Assembly (NCBI GenBank): GCA_015066875.1
Contig: SVNM01000010.1
Coordinates: 1 to 44,567, forward strand
Direction of reading: 5' to 3'
DNA length: 44,567 nt
Source of the DNA: Ruminococcus sp.
GTDB taxonomy: Bacteria; Bacillota; Clostridia; Oscillospirales; Ruminococcaceae
Part shown: positions 1 to 8,080 of the stretch, in pieces
Layout of the letters: each line of letters starts with the position of its first letter
Position numbering within the stretch: the first letter of the stretch is position 1
Position numbers and translations under genes: made by a program
Notes under the pieces: model-generated
The model's input: the letters and a program-made list of their open reading frames with translations, nothing else
What the model was told of the DNA's origin: nothing
Databases searched by the model: none

Positions 1-696
1 CTGAACAAGTATCTTTACGCAAATGCAAACCCTGTACTTTACAGCGATCCTTCAGGTCATTTTGCATCATTTGCAGCTATTGCAATAAACTATGCAATAG
101 GATTTACTGTTGATCTTGTATTCGGTGCAATAATGGACGAGATATTCTCAAGTCTGTTTACAGGTCTTTATAACAACGAAGACACGGCTCCTGCAGAAAT
201 CGATTATGAAAAGATGAATCAGAAAATCTACTCATTTGAGGATCTGTTCGAGCTGAACCTGGCACTTTCAGCAGTAAATGTGCTTATAGCCGGATTCAAC
301 ATTATTGTAAGTGGCGTAAAGATGAAGATGGCTGAAATCGACAAGGATTATGGTGAGGTTGTTTCAAACTTCTCCAGTGCTATCAGTGGAGCATTTACTC
401 TTGGATCTGCAATTAAGATGAGATATGATACTTATGATTTCATTTTTGATTATGCATCTGATTCTCCAGGATATATGGAAAGATTCAGAAGCTTTACAAA
501 TACTAATCTGCATACTACAAAAGATGCGATCCAGGGACTTATATTCAGTTTTGACGAGAATCTGAATAAGGTTATAGGTGATATAGGAAATATTAAATCT
601 GCATTTGGTGTTCTTAAAAGTGCAGTTAATCAAGAAGAACTGACTTATGAAACATATGCTGCAGTTACATCGCTGATGCTTGCACTTACACCTTAA
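1..696 (+). CDS. RHS-repeat protein, C-terminal part (5' end outside window)
   Basis: The reading frame is open from base 1 and ends with TAA at 694-696, so this is the end of a longer gene. The first twenty codons give the conserved end of an RHS core, with the motifs YLYANANP and YSDPSGH. RHS/WapA proteins are large secreted or surface shells whose last 100-250 residues are a variable, often toxic tip. The tail here is about 210 residues. It begins with a hydrophobic stretch (codons 21-42) and has a second one near codons 90-100, so it may act at a membrane. I recognise no nuclease, deaminase or other toxin motif. An ATG at 133 lies inside the frame and is not the start. No obvious immunity gene follows: the next gene, after a terminator, is an NAD regulator. 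The RHS call is firm; the tail function is unknown. Confidence 0.85.
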   Translation: MNKYLYANANPVLYSDPSGHFASFAAIAINYAIGFTVDLVFGAIMDEIFSSLFTGLYNNEDTAPAEIDYEKMNQKIYSFEDLFELNLALSAVNVLIAGFNIIVSGVKMKMAEIDKDYGEVVSNFSSAISGAFTLGSAIKMRYDTYDFIFDYASDSPGYMERFRSFTNTNLHTTKDAIQGLIFSFDENLNKVIGDIGNIKSAFGVLKSAVNQEELTYETYAAVTSLMLALTP

Positions 697-727
697 AATA
701 ATTTGATATAAGTTAAAATGACTTCAA

Positions 728-775
728 TAAAAGCCGATTTCCTGTAACAAACGGGAAATCGGCTTATTTTTTATT
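728..775 (+). terminator. Rho-independent terminator after the RHS gene
   Basis: A 12-bp stem (AAGCCGATTTCC at 731-742 with GGAAATCGGCTT at 754-765) is followed by a T-rich tract. It separates the RHS gene from the NAD operon. Confidence 0.9.
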
Positions 776-831
776 TAGCTTAGCAAAATACCATTGATTT
801 TCAAGAATTTCAGAAAAAATTAAAAAAACTC

Positions 832-860
832 TTGACAAATTAAGAAAGATGGGATATAAT
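832..860 (+). promoter_or_regulatory. Promoter of the nrtR NAD operon
   Basis: A consensus -35 TTGACA (832-837) is separated by 17 bases from a consensus -10 TATAAT (855-860). The operator palindrome starts directly after the -10, so a bound repressor would block initiation. Confidence 0.92.
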
Positions 861-891
861 ATTATCAAGATGATATTAACATCTTGATAAT
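861..891 (+). promoter_or_regulatory. Probable NrtR operator (12-7-12 palindrome)
   Basis: ATTATCAAGATG (861-872) and its exact reverse complement CATCTTGATAAT (880-891) flank a 7-base spacer. The site covers the expected transcription start, immediately 3' of the -10 box and 20 bases upstream of the regulator gene. Position and symmetry fit autorepression by the NrtR protein encoded next. That NrtR binds here is inferred. Confidence 0.8.
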
Positions 892-911
892 AACAAAAAG
901 GAGGGCTTCCG

Positions 912-1736
912 CTGAACCGATCAGAAGAAAAAATATTCCTCGAAAATTATAAGATAGAGGACTACGACAGACCGTCTGTTGCTGTTGATATTGTTGCATT
1001 TTCAATACGCTCGGACGAAAACGAAAATTACAAACGAGATTCCGTTCAGAAGCTTTCTCTCCTTCTGATAAAAAGAGGCGTTCACCCTTATAAGGACTGC
1101 TGGGCTCTTCCCGGTGGATTTGTAAGAAAGGGCGAAACTCTTGAGGAATGTGCCTTGAGAGAAATAACAGAGGAAACGGGGATTACTCCTGATGCACTTA
1201 TGCCTGATGCTGTATTCAGCAGTCCTGTGCGTGATCCGAGAGGCTGGGTGATTTCAAATTCCTTTGTTTCGGTGATGAGTGAGGAAAATCTCAATGCTCA
1301 CGGTGGAGATGATGCAACAGACGCAAAATGGTTTGATGTGGAGTTTACTTTAAACGGCGGAGAGGCAATGCTTGTGCTTCGCTGTGAGGAGACGCTGATA
1401 AGTGCAAAACTCAGAATGAAATCCGTGAAATTCGGATATCCCCATTTTGAAATTTCCGACAGCGGTGGCATTGCTTTCGACCATACTGAAATTATTGCCT
1501 GCGCACTTTACCGCCTTAGAAGTATTATTGAGGATTTCGACATAATCTTCGATTTTCTTCCTGAGAAATTTACTCTTTCCGCATTGCAGAAGGTTCAGGA
1601 GGCTATACTGAATACTCCGCTTCTGCCTGCGAATTTCCGCAGAAAGGCATCACCCTATATTGAAGAAACCGACGAATATACTACAGGTGCAGGACATCGT
1701 CCCGCTAAGCTATTTAAAAGAAAACAAGGAGATTGA
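912..1736 (+). CDS. nrtR: NrtR-type Nudix transcriptional regulator of NAD metabolism
   Basis: A 274-residue NrtR-family repressor: an N-terminal Nudix domain that in studied members binds ADP-ribose and NAD-related ligands, and a C-terminal winged helix that binds DNA. The Nudix box is complete near residues 67-89 (GGFVRKGETLEE, REITEETGI), so hydrolase activity may be retained; many NrtR proteins have lost it. The C-terminal part shows the family pattern ending in HRPAKLFKRK. The start is CTG at 912: an in-frame stop lies at 891-893, the ribosome site AAGGAGGG sits at 898-905, and the protein homology begins well before the first ATG (1155, inside the Nudix box). It is the first gene of the NAD operon, 4 bases before pncA, and probably regulates itself through the palindrome at 861-891. 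Confidence 0.87.
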   Translation: MNRSEEKIFLENYKIEDYDRPSVAVDIVAFSIRSDENENYKRDSVQKLSLLLIKRGVHPYKDCWALPGGFVRKGETLEECALREITEETGITPDALMPDAVFSSPVRDPRGWVISNSFVSVMSEENLNAHGGDDATDAKWFDVEFTLNGGEAMLVLRCEETLISAKLRMKSVKFGYPHFEISDSGGIAFDHTEIIACALYRLRSIIEDFDIIFDFLPEKFTLSALQKVQEAILNTPLLPANFRRKASPYIEETDEYTTGAGHRPAKLFKRKQGD

Positions 1737-1740
1737 TATT

Positions 1741-2247
1741 ATGAAAAAGACTTTGATTGTTATCGATATGCAGAATGATTTTATCGACGGTGCGCTGGGT
1801 ACGGCAGAGGCTGTTGCAATTGTTGATAATGTAAAGGCAAAAATTGACGAGTACAAGGCTATGGGCGGTGAAATAATATTCACAAGAGATACTCACTTTG
1901 AAAATTATCTTGATACTCCCGAAGGAAAGAAGCTTCCCGTTGTGCACTGCGTTGAAGGTACAAAGGGCTGGGAAATTTCTGAAAAGCTGTGCACAGAGGG
2001 CTGTGATATAATCGACAAGCCAAGCTTTGGCTATACAAAATGGAATGAAAGAAGCTTTGAGGAAATCGAGCTTGTGGGACTTTGCACCGACATCTGCGTT
2101 ATTTCTAATGCTCTTATACTGAAAGCATTTTTCCCTGATGCTGAAATTACAGTAGACGCAGGTTGCTGTGCGGGAGTTACTCCCGGAACACACAATTCTG
2201 CTCTTGAAGCAATGAAAATGTGTCAGATCAATGTAATCGGAGAGTGA
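1741..2247 (+). CDS. pncA: Nicotinamidase (PncA-like cysteine hydrolase)
   Basis: A 168-residue isochorismatase-fold amidase that should convert nicotinamide to nicotinate in the deamidating arm of NAD salvage. The catalytic triad is visible as Asp9 (VIDMQNDF), Lys93 (IDKPSF) and Cys119 (LCTDICV); the metal site fits Asp50 and His52 (RDTH) and His69. Its length is slightly under the usual 180-210 residues. The start ATG at 1741 follows AAGGAG with normal spacing; a longer in-frame reading from 1660 overlaps nrtR and has no ribosome site. It lies between nrtR and prs, 6 bases from the latter, inside one transcription unit. Confidence 0.9.
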   Translation: MKKTLIVIDMQNDFIDGALGTAEAVAIVDNVKAKIDEYKAMGGEIIFTRDTHFENYLDTPEGKKLPVVHCVEGTKGWEISEKLCTEGCDIIDKPSFGYTKWNERSFEEIELVGLCTDICVISNALILKAFFPDAEITVDAGCCAGVTPGTHNSALEAMKMCQINVIGE

Positions 2248-2253
2248 TGTTAT

Positions 2254-3078
2254 ATGCTGAAAATCAACGGCAGTGAAATTGTGCAGGGAAGCTTTCCCGA
2301 CGGTACGCTTTTAGTAAAGTATGCACCCGAAAAAGACCTTGCATATGCAGAAATCGACTGGTATTATGAAAATGACCGCGAGCTTGTAACGCTTATTTAT
2401 CTCACAAAGCATCTTAATGCTCACGGAATAAACAGAGTAAAGCTGTTTATGCCATATATTCCAAATGCCCGTCAGGACAGGGTAAAGTCTGATGAGGACG
2501 TTTTTACGATGAAGTATTTTGCTCAGGTTATCAACTGGCTTGGTTTTGAATCGGTAACGGTACTTGACCCGCACTCAACAGTAAGCGAGGCTCTCATTGA
2601 CAGGATTGCAATTCTGACACCAAAGGAGAATGTCCGCAGAGTTATAAGCGAAATTACTCGCAGTGAAGGCGCTGAGCCGTTTATGTTCTATCCTGATGAG
2701 GGAGCTTCAAAAAGATATTCTGGAATGGTAACCCTTCCATACGGATTCGGCATCAAGAAGCGGGACTGGAAAACAGGAAAAATTCTCGGACTTGATGTTT
2801 CGGGCAGTGTTGAGCAGATCAAAGGCAAAAGCGTGCTTATTGTTGACGATATATGCTCTAAGGGAGGAACATTCCTCTTTTCGGCAAAAAAGCTTAAGGA
2901 GCTTGGTGCGGGTAATATTTATCTGTATATCTCCCACTGCGAGAAAACTATCTTAAACGGTGAACTGCTTACAAGCGGTTTAATCAGTAAAATCTACACA
3001 ACAGACAGTATCTGTAATTTCAGACATGAGCTTATAAATATTATGCCTTGCAAAAAAGGAGCTGAAGATTATGAATAA
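2254..3078 (+). CDS. PRPP synthetase-like protein (Prs/Adps family), short form
   Basis: A 274-residue ribose-phosphate pyrophosphokinase homologue, shorter than housekeeping Prs (about 315). Visible motifs are NARQDR with the nearby Lys and Asp residues (nucleotide binding), LDPHST in place of the usual DLHAGQ loop, and the PRPP loop VLIVDDICSKGGT near residues 193-205. This divergent form is typical of versions encoded beside nadV in phages and some bacteria. The gene overlaps nadV by 8 bases, so the two are likely translated together. The simplest role is supplying PRPP for NadV. An alternative is ADP-ribose pyrophosphate synthetase (Adps), which works with a NadV-like transferase in the phage NAD-rebuilding pathway NARP1. 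Sequence alone does not let me choose, so no symbol is assigned. Confidence 0.83.
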   Translation: MLKINGSEIVQGSFPDGTLLVKYAPEKDLAYAEIDWYYENDRELVTLIYLTKHLNAHGINRVKLFMPYIPNARQDRVKSDEDVFTMKYFAQVINWLGFESVTVLDPHSTVSEALIDRIAILTPKENVRRVISEITRSEGAEPFMFYPDEGASKRYSGMVTLPYGFGIKKRDWKTGKILGLDVSGSVEQIKGKSVLIVDDICSKGGTFLFSAKKLKELGAGNIYLYISHCEKTILNGELLTSGLISKIYTTDSICNFRHELINIMPCKKGAEDYE

Positions 3079-4540
3079 TATTAACCCTATGCTTCTGTGC
3101 GACTTCTATAAAACGGTCCACAGCGATATGATAAATCAGAAAATGACTAAGTCAATGTCATATTATACTCCCCGAATGAGCAGAGTTAAACGTTGGGATA
3201 AGGTTGTAATGTTCGGCCTTCAGATGTTCTGCAAAACATGGCTTATTGACTATTTCAACGATTGTTTCTTTGCTCTTCCCGAAGATGAGGTTGTGGCTGA
3301 GTATGAAAGAGTGCTTGACGCTTCACTTGGTAAGGGAATATACAGCTCTGAGAAAATAAGAAAGCTTCACCGACTGGGATATCTTCCTATTGAAATTATC
3401 GCTCTTCCTGAGGGTGAGCTTGTGCCTGTACGTGTTCCAATGTTCGGAATTACAAATACTCACCATGAATTTGCATGGCTTCCACAGGCACTTGAAAGTC
3501 TTATATCAGCAGAAATGTGGTATCCGCAGATTACTGCAACTGTAGGAAAGACCTATCGTGACATTGTAAATAAATATTACGGCGAAACCTGTGATGATGA
3601 TACTCCTCGTGCCAAAGCTCTTGGTGCATTTGATTTCAGAGGTGATATGTGCGTTGATGCTGCACTTAAAGCGTCGGCGGGCTGGTGTATGTCATTTGTA
3701 AATACTGCTACAGTACCGGCTATTCCGTATCTTGAAAGTATGTTTGGCTGTGACTGCACTAAGGAGCCTGTAGCTTACGGCTCAGTCAGCACAGAGCATT
3801 TTGTAATGTGCTCAAACTACGCGGTTGACGGAGATGAAATAACCTTTCTCAGAAAAATGCTTACAGAGCTTTATCCTGATACAAGCTTTTCGTGCGTGCT
3901 TGACAGCTATGATTACTGGAATGTAATTGACAATATTCTTCCTCAGCTTCACGATGAGATACTTGCTCACAACGGCTGTATGCTTATGCGAGGCGATTCG
4001 GGAGACTGCGTTGATGTTGTGACAAAAACAGTTTTTAAGCTGTGGGAGCAGTTCGGCGGTACAGTCAACAGCAAGGGCTATAAGGTTCTTGACCCTCACG
4101 TAAAGGCTATTTACGGCGACAGTATCACTGTGCAGAGATGCGAGGAAATCTATCGTATTCTCAAGGAAAACGGCTTTGCTTGCTTAAATGCTGTGCTGGG
4201 AGTAGGCTCATTCTCAATGCACTGCATCGAAGAGGATAATATGCTCAAGCCCTTTACAAGAGATACATTCAGCTCTTGCATCAAGGCGTGCTATGCGGAA
4301 ATAGACGGCAAGTGCTATCCCATTTTCAAGAATCCGAAAGAAGGCGGATTCAAGAAGAGTCAGCGCGGATTATGCTTTGTCTACAGGGACGATGAGGGTA
4401 ATCTTGCCTACATGGACGGCTATACATCTCTGGATATTCCTCAGGGTAATCTTCTTGAGCCTGTTTTCAGAGATGGAAAAATGCTTAAGGAGTATACCTT
4501 AAGCGAAATCAGAAGCAAATTGAACGGAGGTAATTTCTGA
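3071..4540 (+). CDS. nadV: Nicotinamide phosphoribosyltransferase (NadV/NAMPT family)
   Basis: A 489-residue NAMPT-family enzyme, full length. It should join nicotinamide and PRPP to make NMN. Recognisable features are the N-terminal LLCDFYKTVHSDM, the YYTPRMSR segment, FDFRGD, the VLDSYDYWN strand, and the phosphate-binding MRGDSGD near residue 310. The C-terminal NPKEGGFKKSQRGL also matches the family. It overlaps prs by 8 bases and touches nadE (TGATG at 4538-4542). NMN would still need an adenylyltransferase, and none is encoded in this operon. If the neighbour at 2254-3078 is an Adps, this protein would be a nicotinamide ADP-ribose transferase giving NAD directly. The family call is firm; the exact donor is open. 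Confidence 0.9.
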   Translation: MNNINPMLLCDFYKTVHSDMINQKMTKSMSYYTPRMSRVKRWDKVVMFGLQMFCKTWLIDYFNDCFFALPEDEVVAEYERVLDASLGKGIYSSEKIRKLHRLGYLPIEIIALPEGELVPVRVPMFGITNTHHEFAWLPQALESLISAEMWYPQITATVGKTYRDIVNKYYGETCDDDTPRAKALGAFDFRGDMCVDAALKASAGWCMSFVNTATVPAIPYLESMFGCDCTKEPVAYGSVSTEHFVMCSNYAVDGDEITFLRKMLTELYPDTSFSCVLDSYDYWNVIDNILPQLHDEILAHNGCMLMRGDSGDCVDVVTKTVFKLWEQFGGTVNSKGYKVLDPHVKAIYGDSITVQRCEEIYRILKENGFACLNAVLGVGSFSMHCIEEDNMLKPFTRDTFSSCIKACYAEIDGKCYPIFKNPKEGGFKKSQRGLCFVYRDDEGNLAYMDGYTSLDIPQGNLLEPVFRDGKMLKEYTLSEIRSKLNGGNF

Positions 4541-5304
4541 TGAACTATACATTCAATGCAAAGGAAACTACAGAAAAGGCGTCACAGTGGATACATGACT
4601 TCTTTGAGAAAAACGGAAAGGACTGTAATGCCGTTATTGGAATTTCAGGAGGCAAGGACAGCTCAATATGCGCCGGGCTGTGTGTTGAGGCTCTGGGAAA
4701 AGAACGCGTTATAGGCGTTCTGATGCCTAACGGAGAGCAGAGCGACATTGATATGGCAAGGCTTCTTGTTGAGCATCTCGGTATTAAGGCTGTTGAGGTA
4801 AACATAAATGAGGCTTATAAAGGAGTGCTCAGCGGACTTGAAAATGCAAAGCCTGTAAACGGTTTTGAAATGAACGGCCTTTCAAATCAGACCATTGTAA
4901 ACCTTCCTCCGAGACTGAGAATGGCAGTGCTCTATGCCGTTAGTCAAAGCTGTAACGGACGTGTTGCAAACACCTGTAATCTCTCTGAGGACTGGGTTGG
5001 ATATTCCACAAGATACGGCGATTCTGCGGGAGATTTCAGCCCTCTTGCAAGACTTACCGTAGCTGAGGTAAAGGAAATAGGAAAGTTTCTTGGACTTCCC
5101 GATGTGCTTGTTGATAAGGTTCCTTCAGACGGTCTCTGCGGTAAAACAGATGAGGATAATCTGGGATTTACCTATGCAGTACTTGATAAGTATATCCGTA
5201 CGGGAGTATGTGATGACCCTGAAATAAAGGCTCTCATAGACGACAAACACGTAAAAAACAAGTTCAAGCTTGAGCTTATGCCTTGTTTTGAATATCAGCC
5301 GTAA
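4540..5304 (+). CDS. nadE: NH3-dependent NAD synthetase
   Basis: A 254-residue NAD synthetase catalysing the last step, ATP-dependent amidation of nicotinate adenine dinucleotide to NAD. The pyrophosphatase loop SGGKDSS lies near residues 36-42, and CNLSEDWVGYSTRYGD is the conserved acceptor region. There is no glutaminase domain, so ammonia is the nitrogen source. The ATG at 4540 overlaps the nadV stop by one base, behind CGGAGGT. As the last gene it connects the PncA branch (via nicotinate) with NAD, whereas NadV feeds the amidated branch; the operon thus covers both salvage routes. Confidence 0.93.
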   Translation: MNYTFNAKETTEKASQWIHDFFEKNGKDCNAVIGISGGKDSSICAGLCVEALGKERVIGVLMPNGEQSDIDMARLLVEHLGIKAVEVNINEAYKGVLSGLENAKPVNGFEMNGLSNQTIVNLPPRLRMAVLYAVSQSCNGRVANTCNLSEDWVGYSTRYGDSAGDFSPLARLTVAEVKEIGKFLGLPDVLVDKVPSDGLCGKTDEDNLGFTYAVLDKYIRTGVCDDPEIKALIDDKHVKNKFKLELMPCFEYQP

Positions 5305-5341
5305 GAGAAAAAAGTTCTGATGTCAAACTGAATATAATTGC

Positions 5342-5377
5342 AAAGCCGTCTGTGAGTTTCTTCACAGACGGCTTTTT
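5342..5377. terminator. Terminator between convergent nadE and thiD
   Basis: A stem of AAAGCCGTCTGTGA (5342-5355) with TCACAGACGGCTTT (5362-5375) around a 6-base loop, followed by T residues on the plus strand. It ends the NAD operon and may also serve the thiamine operon arriving from the right. Confidence 0.88.
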
Positions 5378-5380
5378 GCA

Positions 5381-6193
5381 TTAAAACTTTTTGCCTGTAT
5401 TGTCAAGAGGGAAACCGTGATGAAGCGGACCGCTTCCTTTTCCTAAATCAAGCATAGCTGAAAGTGCTCCTGAAATGTACTCCTTGGCAAGCTGTACCGA
5501 ATCTTTCAGACTATGTCCCTTGGCGAGATTTGAAGCAATGGCTGAGGATAAGGTACAACCTGTTCCGTGAGTGTTGGGATTATCTATGCGGACGCCTTCA
5601 AACCACGTAGTTTCGCCATTTTCATAGAGCAGATCATTTGCGTTGTTTATACTGTGACCACCTTTCAGAAGCACTGCACAGCCGTAGACCTTCCATATAT
5701 GCTCTGCAACTTTTTCCATATCGGCTTTGTCTGCGATTTTCATTCCCGACAGTACCTCTGCTTCGGGAATATTCGGAGTAATAACAGTTGCTAATGGAAT
5801 AAGCTTTTTCTTCAGAGTTTCAACAGCTTCTTCTGAGATAAGCCTTGCTCCGCTGGTAGCAATCATAACAGGGTCAACAACGATATTTTTTGCATTGTAG
5901 AAGCTGAGTCGCTCTGAAATAATTTCTGTAAGCTCAGCATTTGCAACCATTCCTGTCTTGACTGCATGGGGGAATATATCAGTGAAAACAGCGTCGATCT
6001 GTGCTTTAAGAAATTCAGGAGAAACCTCTGAAATTGCGGTTACTCCCACAGTATTCTGAGCTGTGAGAGCGGTTATGGCTGTCATTCCGTAAACTCCGTT
6101 CGCAAGCATAGTTTTTAAATCTGCCTGTATTCCCGCACCGCCACTTGAGTCACTTCCGGCAATTGTAAGAGCTGTTTTAGCTTTGCAGTTCAT
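5381..6193 (-). CDS. thiD: Hydroxymethylpyrimidine/phosphomethylpyrimidine kinase
   Basis: A 270-residue ribokinase-fold enzyme that phosphorylates HMP and HMP phosphate to HMP pyrophosphate, the pyrimidine half of thiamine. The N-terminal IAGSDSSGGAGIQADLK and the C-terminal GTGCTLSSAIAS (anion hole and catalytic Asp region) are diagnostic. Start ATG 6193 follows GGAGG. It overlaps the end of thiE by 17 bases and is the last gene of the operon. Confidence 0.95.
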   Translation of the reverse strand: MNCKAKTALTIAGSDSSGGAGIQADLKTMLANGVYGMTAITALTAQNTVGVTAISEVSPEFLKAQIDAVFTDIFPHAVKTGMVANAELTEIISERLSFYNAKNIVVDPVMIATSGARLISEEAVETLKKKLIPLATVITPNIPEAEVLSGMKIADKADMEKVAEHIWKVYGCAVLLKGGHSINNANDLLYENGETTWFEGVRIDNPNTHGTGCTLSSAIASNLAKGHSLKDSVQLAKEYISGALSAMLDLGKGSGPLHHGFPLDNTGKKF

Positions 6194-6809
6194 AGAAAGC
6201 CTCCTTCAGAAGTTCAGTTGCAACACGTGGATTTTCAGCTTTCATAATAGCCGAAACAACGCATATTCCGTCAATTCCGCTGTCTTTAAGAATGTAGATA
6301 TTGTCTTTGTTAAGACCTCCTATAGCGTTGACCTTTATCGGTACGGCTTTCACGATATCTTTGAGTGTGTCCACAGACGTCAGCACAGTCCTGACCTTTG
6401 TAGTTGTCGGATAAATTGCTCCTACACCAAGATAATCCGCACCCTGTTCGTATGCTTCAACAGCCTGAGGAACGGTTTTTGCGGTAGCTCCGATGATTTT
6501 TTCATCTCCCATAAGCTGTCTTGCAATAGATACAGGCATATCAGACTGTCCCACGTGAACACCCTCAGCATTTACTGCAAGAGCAACATCAACTCTGTCG
6601 TCAATTATCAGGGGAATATCATAGCGTTTTGTTATTTCGTGCACCTTTTCGGCAAGAGTAATGTACTCTCTTGTTGTACGCTCCTTTTCACGAAGCTGAA
6701 TAAGTGTCACACCGCCTTTGCATGCTTCTTCAACACGAAAGAGAAACTCCTCTTCGCTGTAATTGGTGCTGTCGGTAATAAAATACATAGTTGTATCAAG
6801 TTTTTTCAT
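6177..6809 (-). CDS. thiE: Thiamine phosphate synthase
   Basis: A 210-residue TIM-barrel enzyme that joins HMP pyrophosphate and thiazole phosphate into thiamine phosphate. Family motifs are visible: TLIQLREKE near residues 35-43, LIIDDRVDVALAV, VHVGQSDMP, and YLGVGAIYPTTTK for phosphate binding. Start ATG 6809 follows AAGGAGGAATT. It lies 9 bases after thiH, so it is read from the same mRNA. Confidence 0.95.
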   Translation of the reverse strand: MKKLDTTMYFITDSTNYSEEEFLFRVEEACKGGVTLIQLREKERTTREYITLAEKVHEITKRYDIPLIIDDRVDVALAVNAEGVHVGQSDMPVSIARQLMGDEKIIGATAKTVPQAVEAYEQGADYLGVGAIYPTTTKVRTVLTSVDTLKDIVKAVPIKVNAIGGLNKDNIYILKDSGIDGICVVSAIMKAENPRVATELLKEAFYELQS

Positions 6810-6818
6810 AATTCCTCC

Positions 6819-8072
6819 TTACAGGTAAAGATAATCGTTCAGAACAGGCTGTAAGCCTTCGTTTTCTATATCCTTGTACATCACGCCGAGACTTCTGCTG
6901 TCGTTGATTTCAAACTGCTCGTCGCCCTCATTGCCGTCAGACTCTTTACCCTCGTACTTGCTTTCGTGGTCACCGATGCCTGTTGAAACTCCCGCAGAGA
7001 CCTTTGTGGCACAGATTTTAACAATGCCGTTGCGGAAGCTTTCGCTTTCTCTTGAGGAAACGGTAATTCCCACAAATGGAAGAAAAATTCTGTAGGCGCA
7101 TAAAATCTGGCACAGCTGTTTTTCGTGAACGTCAAGGGGATTGATTTTATCGTTGTTGATTATGGGACGCAGACGCGGACATGACAGCGACATTTCTGCG
7201 TGAGGATATTTCCTTTGCAGATAGTAAACGTGCAGTGCACTTGCCAAAGCGTCCTTACGGAAGTCTGAAAGACCAAGAAGTGCCGAAAATGCAACTCCTC
7301 TCATTCCGCCCATAAGAGCACGCTCCTGAGCGTCAAATCGGTAGGGATAAACACGCTTATGCCCCAGCAGATGAACCTCGGAATAGCGGTCACTGTCGTA
7401 AGTTTCCTGAAAAACGGTAACATAGTCCGCACCGCACTGGTGGAGATAACGGTACTCCTCAGTATTGACAGGATAAATCTCCAGTCCCACCATACGGAAA
7501 TATTTTCGTGCAAGTCTGCAAGCCTGACCGATGTATTCCACGTTGCTCTGAGAACGGCTTTCACCTGTCAGAATGAGAATTTCCTCCATACCGCTGTCGG
7601 AGATAATTTTCATTTCACGCTCAATCTGCTCCATATTCAGTTTCATTCGGCTGATATTGTTATAGCAGTTGAATCCGCAGTAAACGCAGTAATTCTCGCA
7701 GTAATTCGCAATATAAAGGGGAGTGAACATATACACGGTGTTGCCGAAATGCTTTGATGTTTCAAGCCTTGCACGCTGTGCCATCTGCTCTAAAAAGGGC
7801 TCGGCAGAGGGAGAAAGCAGTGCCTTGAAATCCTCAACAGTACAGTTTTCGTGCTCCAAAGCTGATTTTACGTCCTTTGCGGAGTATTTACAGTAGTCGT
7901 AGCTGTTCATTTCGGAAAGCACTTTTTCCATTATGTCAGAGTTTATCTGCTCCATACCGTTCATATATTCCATATGATTTGTACGGCTTGCAGAGTCGTT
8001 TTCAAGCTTGTGTTTCTTTTCAAGTGCTTCAGGCGAGAGGTGCTCTCCGTCAACAAAAAATCTGTTTTCCAT
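6819..8072 (-). CDS. thiH: Tyrosine lyase, radical SAM (2-iminoacetate synthase)
   Basis: A 417-residue radical SAM enzyme that cleaves tyrosine to dehydroglycine, the glycine-derived piece of the thiazole ring, and to p-cresol. The cluster motif CENYCVYCGF (CxxxCxxC) lies near residue 100, and LTGESRSQS marks the ThiH family. Use of ThiH rather than the oxygen-dependent glycine oxidase ThiO fits an anaerobe. I chose ATG 8072, preceded by GAGGTG; a TTG at 8084 overlapping the thiG stop would add four residues. It works with ThiG, encoded just before it. Confidence 0.94.
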   Translation of the reverse strand: MENRFFVDGEHLSPEALEKKHKLENDSASRTNHMEYMNGMEQINSDIMEKVLSEMNSYDYCKYSAKDVKSALEHENCTVEDFKALLSPSAEPFLEQMAQRARLETSKHFGNTVYMFTPLYIANYCENYCVYCGFNCYNNISRMKLNMEQIEREMKIISDSGMEEILILTGESRSQSNVEYIGQACRLARKYFRMVGLEIYPVNTEEYRYLHQCGADYVTVFQETYDSDRYSEVHLLGHKRVYPYRFDAQERALMGGMRGVAFSALLGLSDFRKDALASALHVYYLQRKYPHAEMSLSCPRLRPIINNDKINPLDVHEKQLCQILCAYRIFLPFVGITVSSRESESFRNGIVKICATKVSAGVSTGIGDHESKYEGKESDGNEGDEQFEINDSRSLGVMYKDIENEGLQPVLNDYLYL

Positions 8073-8080
8073 TGCACACC

